Positions 43,334-43,404 of a DNA stretch of 43,404 nt are shown piece by piece (position 1 is the first letter of the stretch; the number at the start of each line of letters is the position of its first letter). This stretch comes from Thermoplasmata archaeon (GTDB lineage: Archaea; Thermoplasmatota; Thermoplasmata; Thermoplasmatales; Thermoplasmataceae), in the NCBI GenBank assembly GCA_021806295.1, contig JAJZXS010000011.1, positions 1 to 43,404 of the forward strand. Direction: 5' to 3'. A program made the position numbers and the translations under genes. The notes under the pieces were generated by a model. It saw only the letters and a program-made list of their open reading frames with translations. It searched no databases and was not told where the DNA came from.

Positions 43334-43404
43334 TACCAACCCTCTTTATCATCGAAGCTTACATGCTCATTTCCATCTCTGTCCATACTTATATACTGTA
43401 CCTT
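43333..43404 (-). CDS. nuoC: nuoC, C-terminal end (partial, continues beyond window)
   Basis: The last 23 codons of the gene before nuoD: the minus strand reads VQYISMDRDGNEHVSFDDKE, then GW and TAA, which overlaps the nuoD ATG (TAATG). By position and operon order it should be nuoC (30-kDa subunit). The hydrophilic, acidic end fits, but the piece is too short to show its family by itself. Confidence 0.6.
   Translation of the reverse strand, partial: KVQYISMDRDGNEHVSFDDKEGW

Overview
The window looks like the chromosome of an acidophilic, AT-rich archaeon of the Thermoplasmatales, most like Ferroplasma or a close relative; this is inference, not a database match. Seen in the sequence: TATA boxes centred about 25 nt upstream of start codons, as in leaderless transcripts; GGTG/GGTGATC Shine-Dalgarno sites before operon-internal genes; an archaeal pfdA-ftsY pair; a Nog1-type GTPase; an archaeal-type GluRS; a bacterial-type gyrA/gyrB pair (known in this lineage); a Rieske/cytochrome b locus beside tatAC; and a complex I operon.

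Layout. 1-3144: an APC amino-acid permease (minus strand) split by a complete IS607-family element (tnpA serine recombinase plus tnpB), both junctions readable to the base. 3245-10615: a Cys/Met-metabolism PLP enzyme, tRNA-Pro(CGG), a PaiB-like flavin-binding protein, the pgk-pfdA-ftsY operon, an XRE regulator, a membrane protein, an aminotransferase and a PEBP protein. 10688-13425: copper resistance (regulator with TRASH domain, a 44-residue TRASH/YHS protein, Cu+ P-type ATPase). 13836-18133: tatC and tatA diverging from a Tat-targeted Rieske protein, cytochrome b and three small membrane proteins. 18238-26002: proC, hom, gyrA, gyrB and uncharacterised genes. 26003-32374: a second APC permease with a 5' frameshift, gltX, a Nog1-like GTPase, an ACT-domain protein, a methyltransferase and small genes. 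32529-33872: a dsrE / FmdE-like / arsR operon behind a long dyad. 34197-43404: three small uncharacterised genes and a minus-strand complex I operon (end of nuoC, then D, H, I, split J, K, L, M, N), followed by two unknown genes in the same operon.

How it fits together: the energy genes (complex I without E/F/G, Rieske/cytochrome b, Tat export) suit a respiring acidophile, and the copper genes suit a metal-rich habitat. The points most worth a second look are the exact IS607 insertion with its tnpB, the apparent AUU start of nuoM under a perfect Shine-Dalgarno, the frameshift at the start of the 26.4-kb permease, the dsrE/FmdE/arsR operon with its near-perfect 13-bp dyad, and two uncharacterised genes locked to the end of the nuo operon. 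No CRISPR array, rRNA or provirus was seen.
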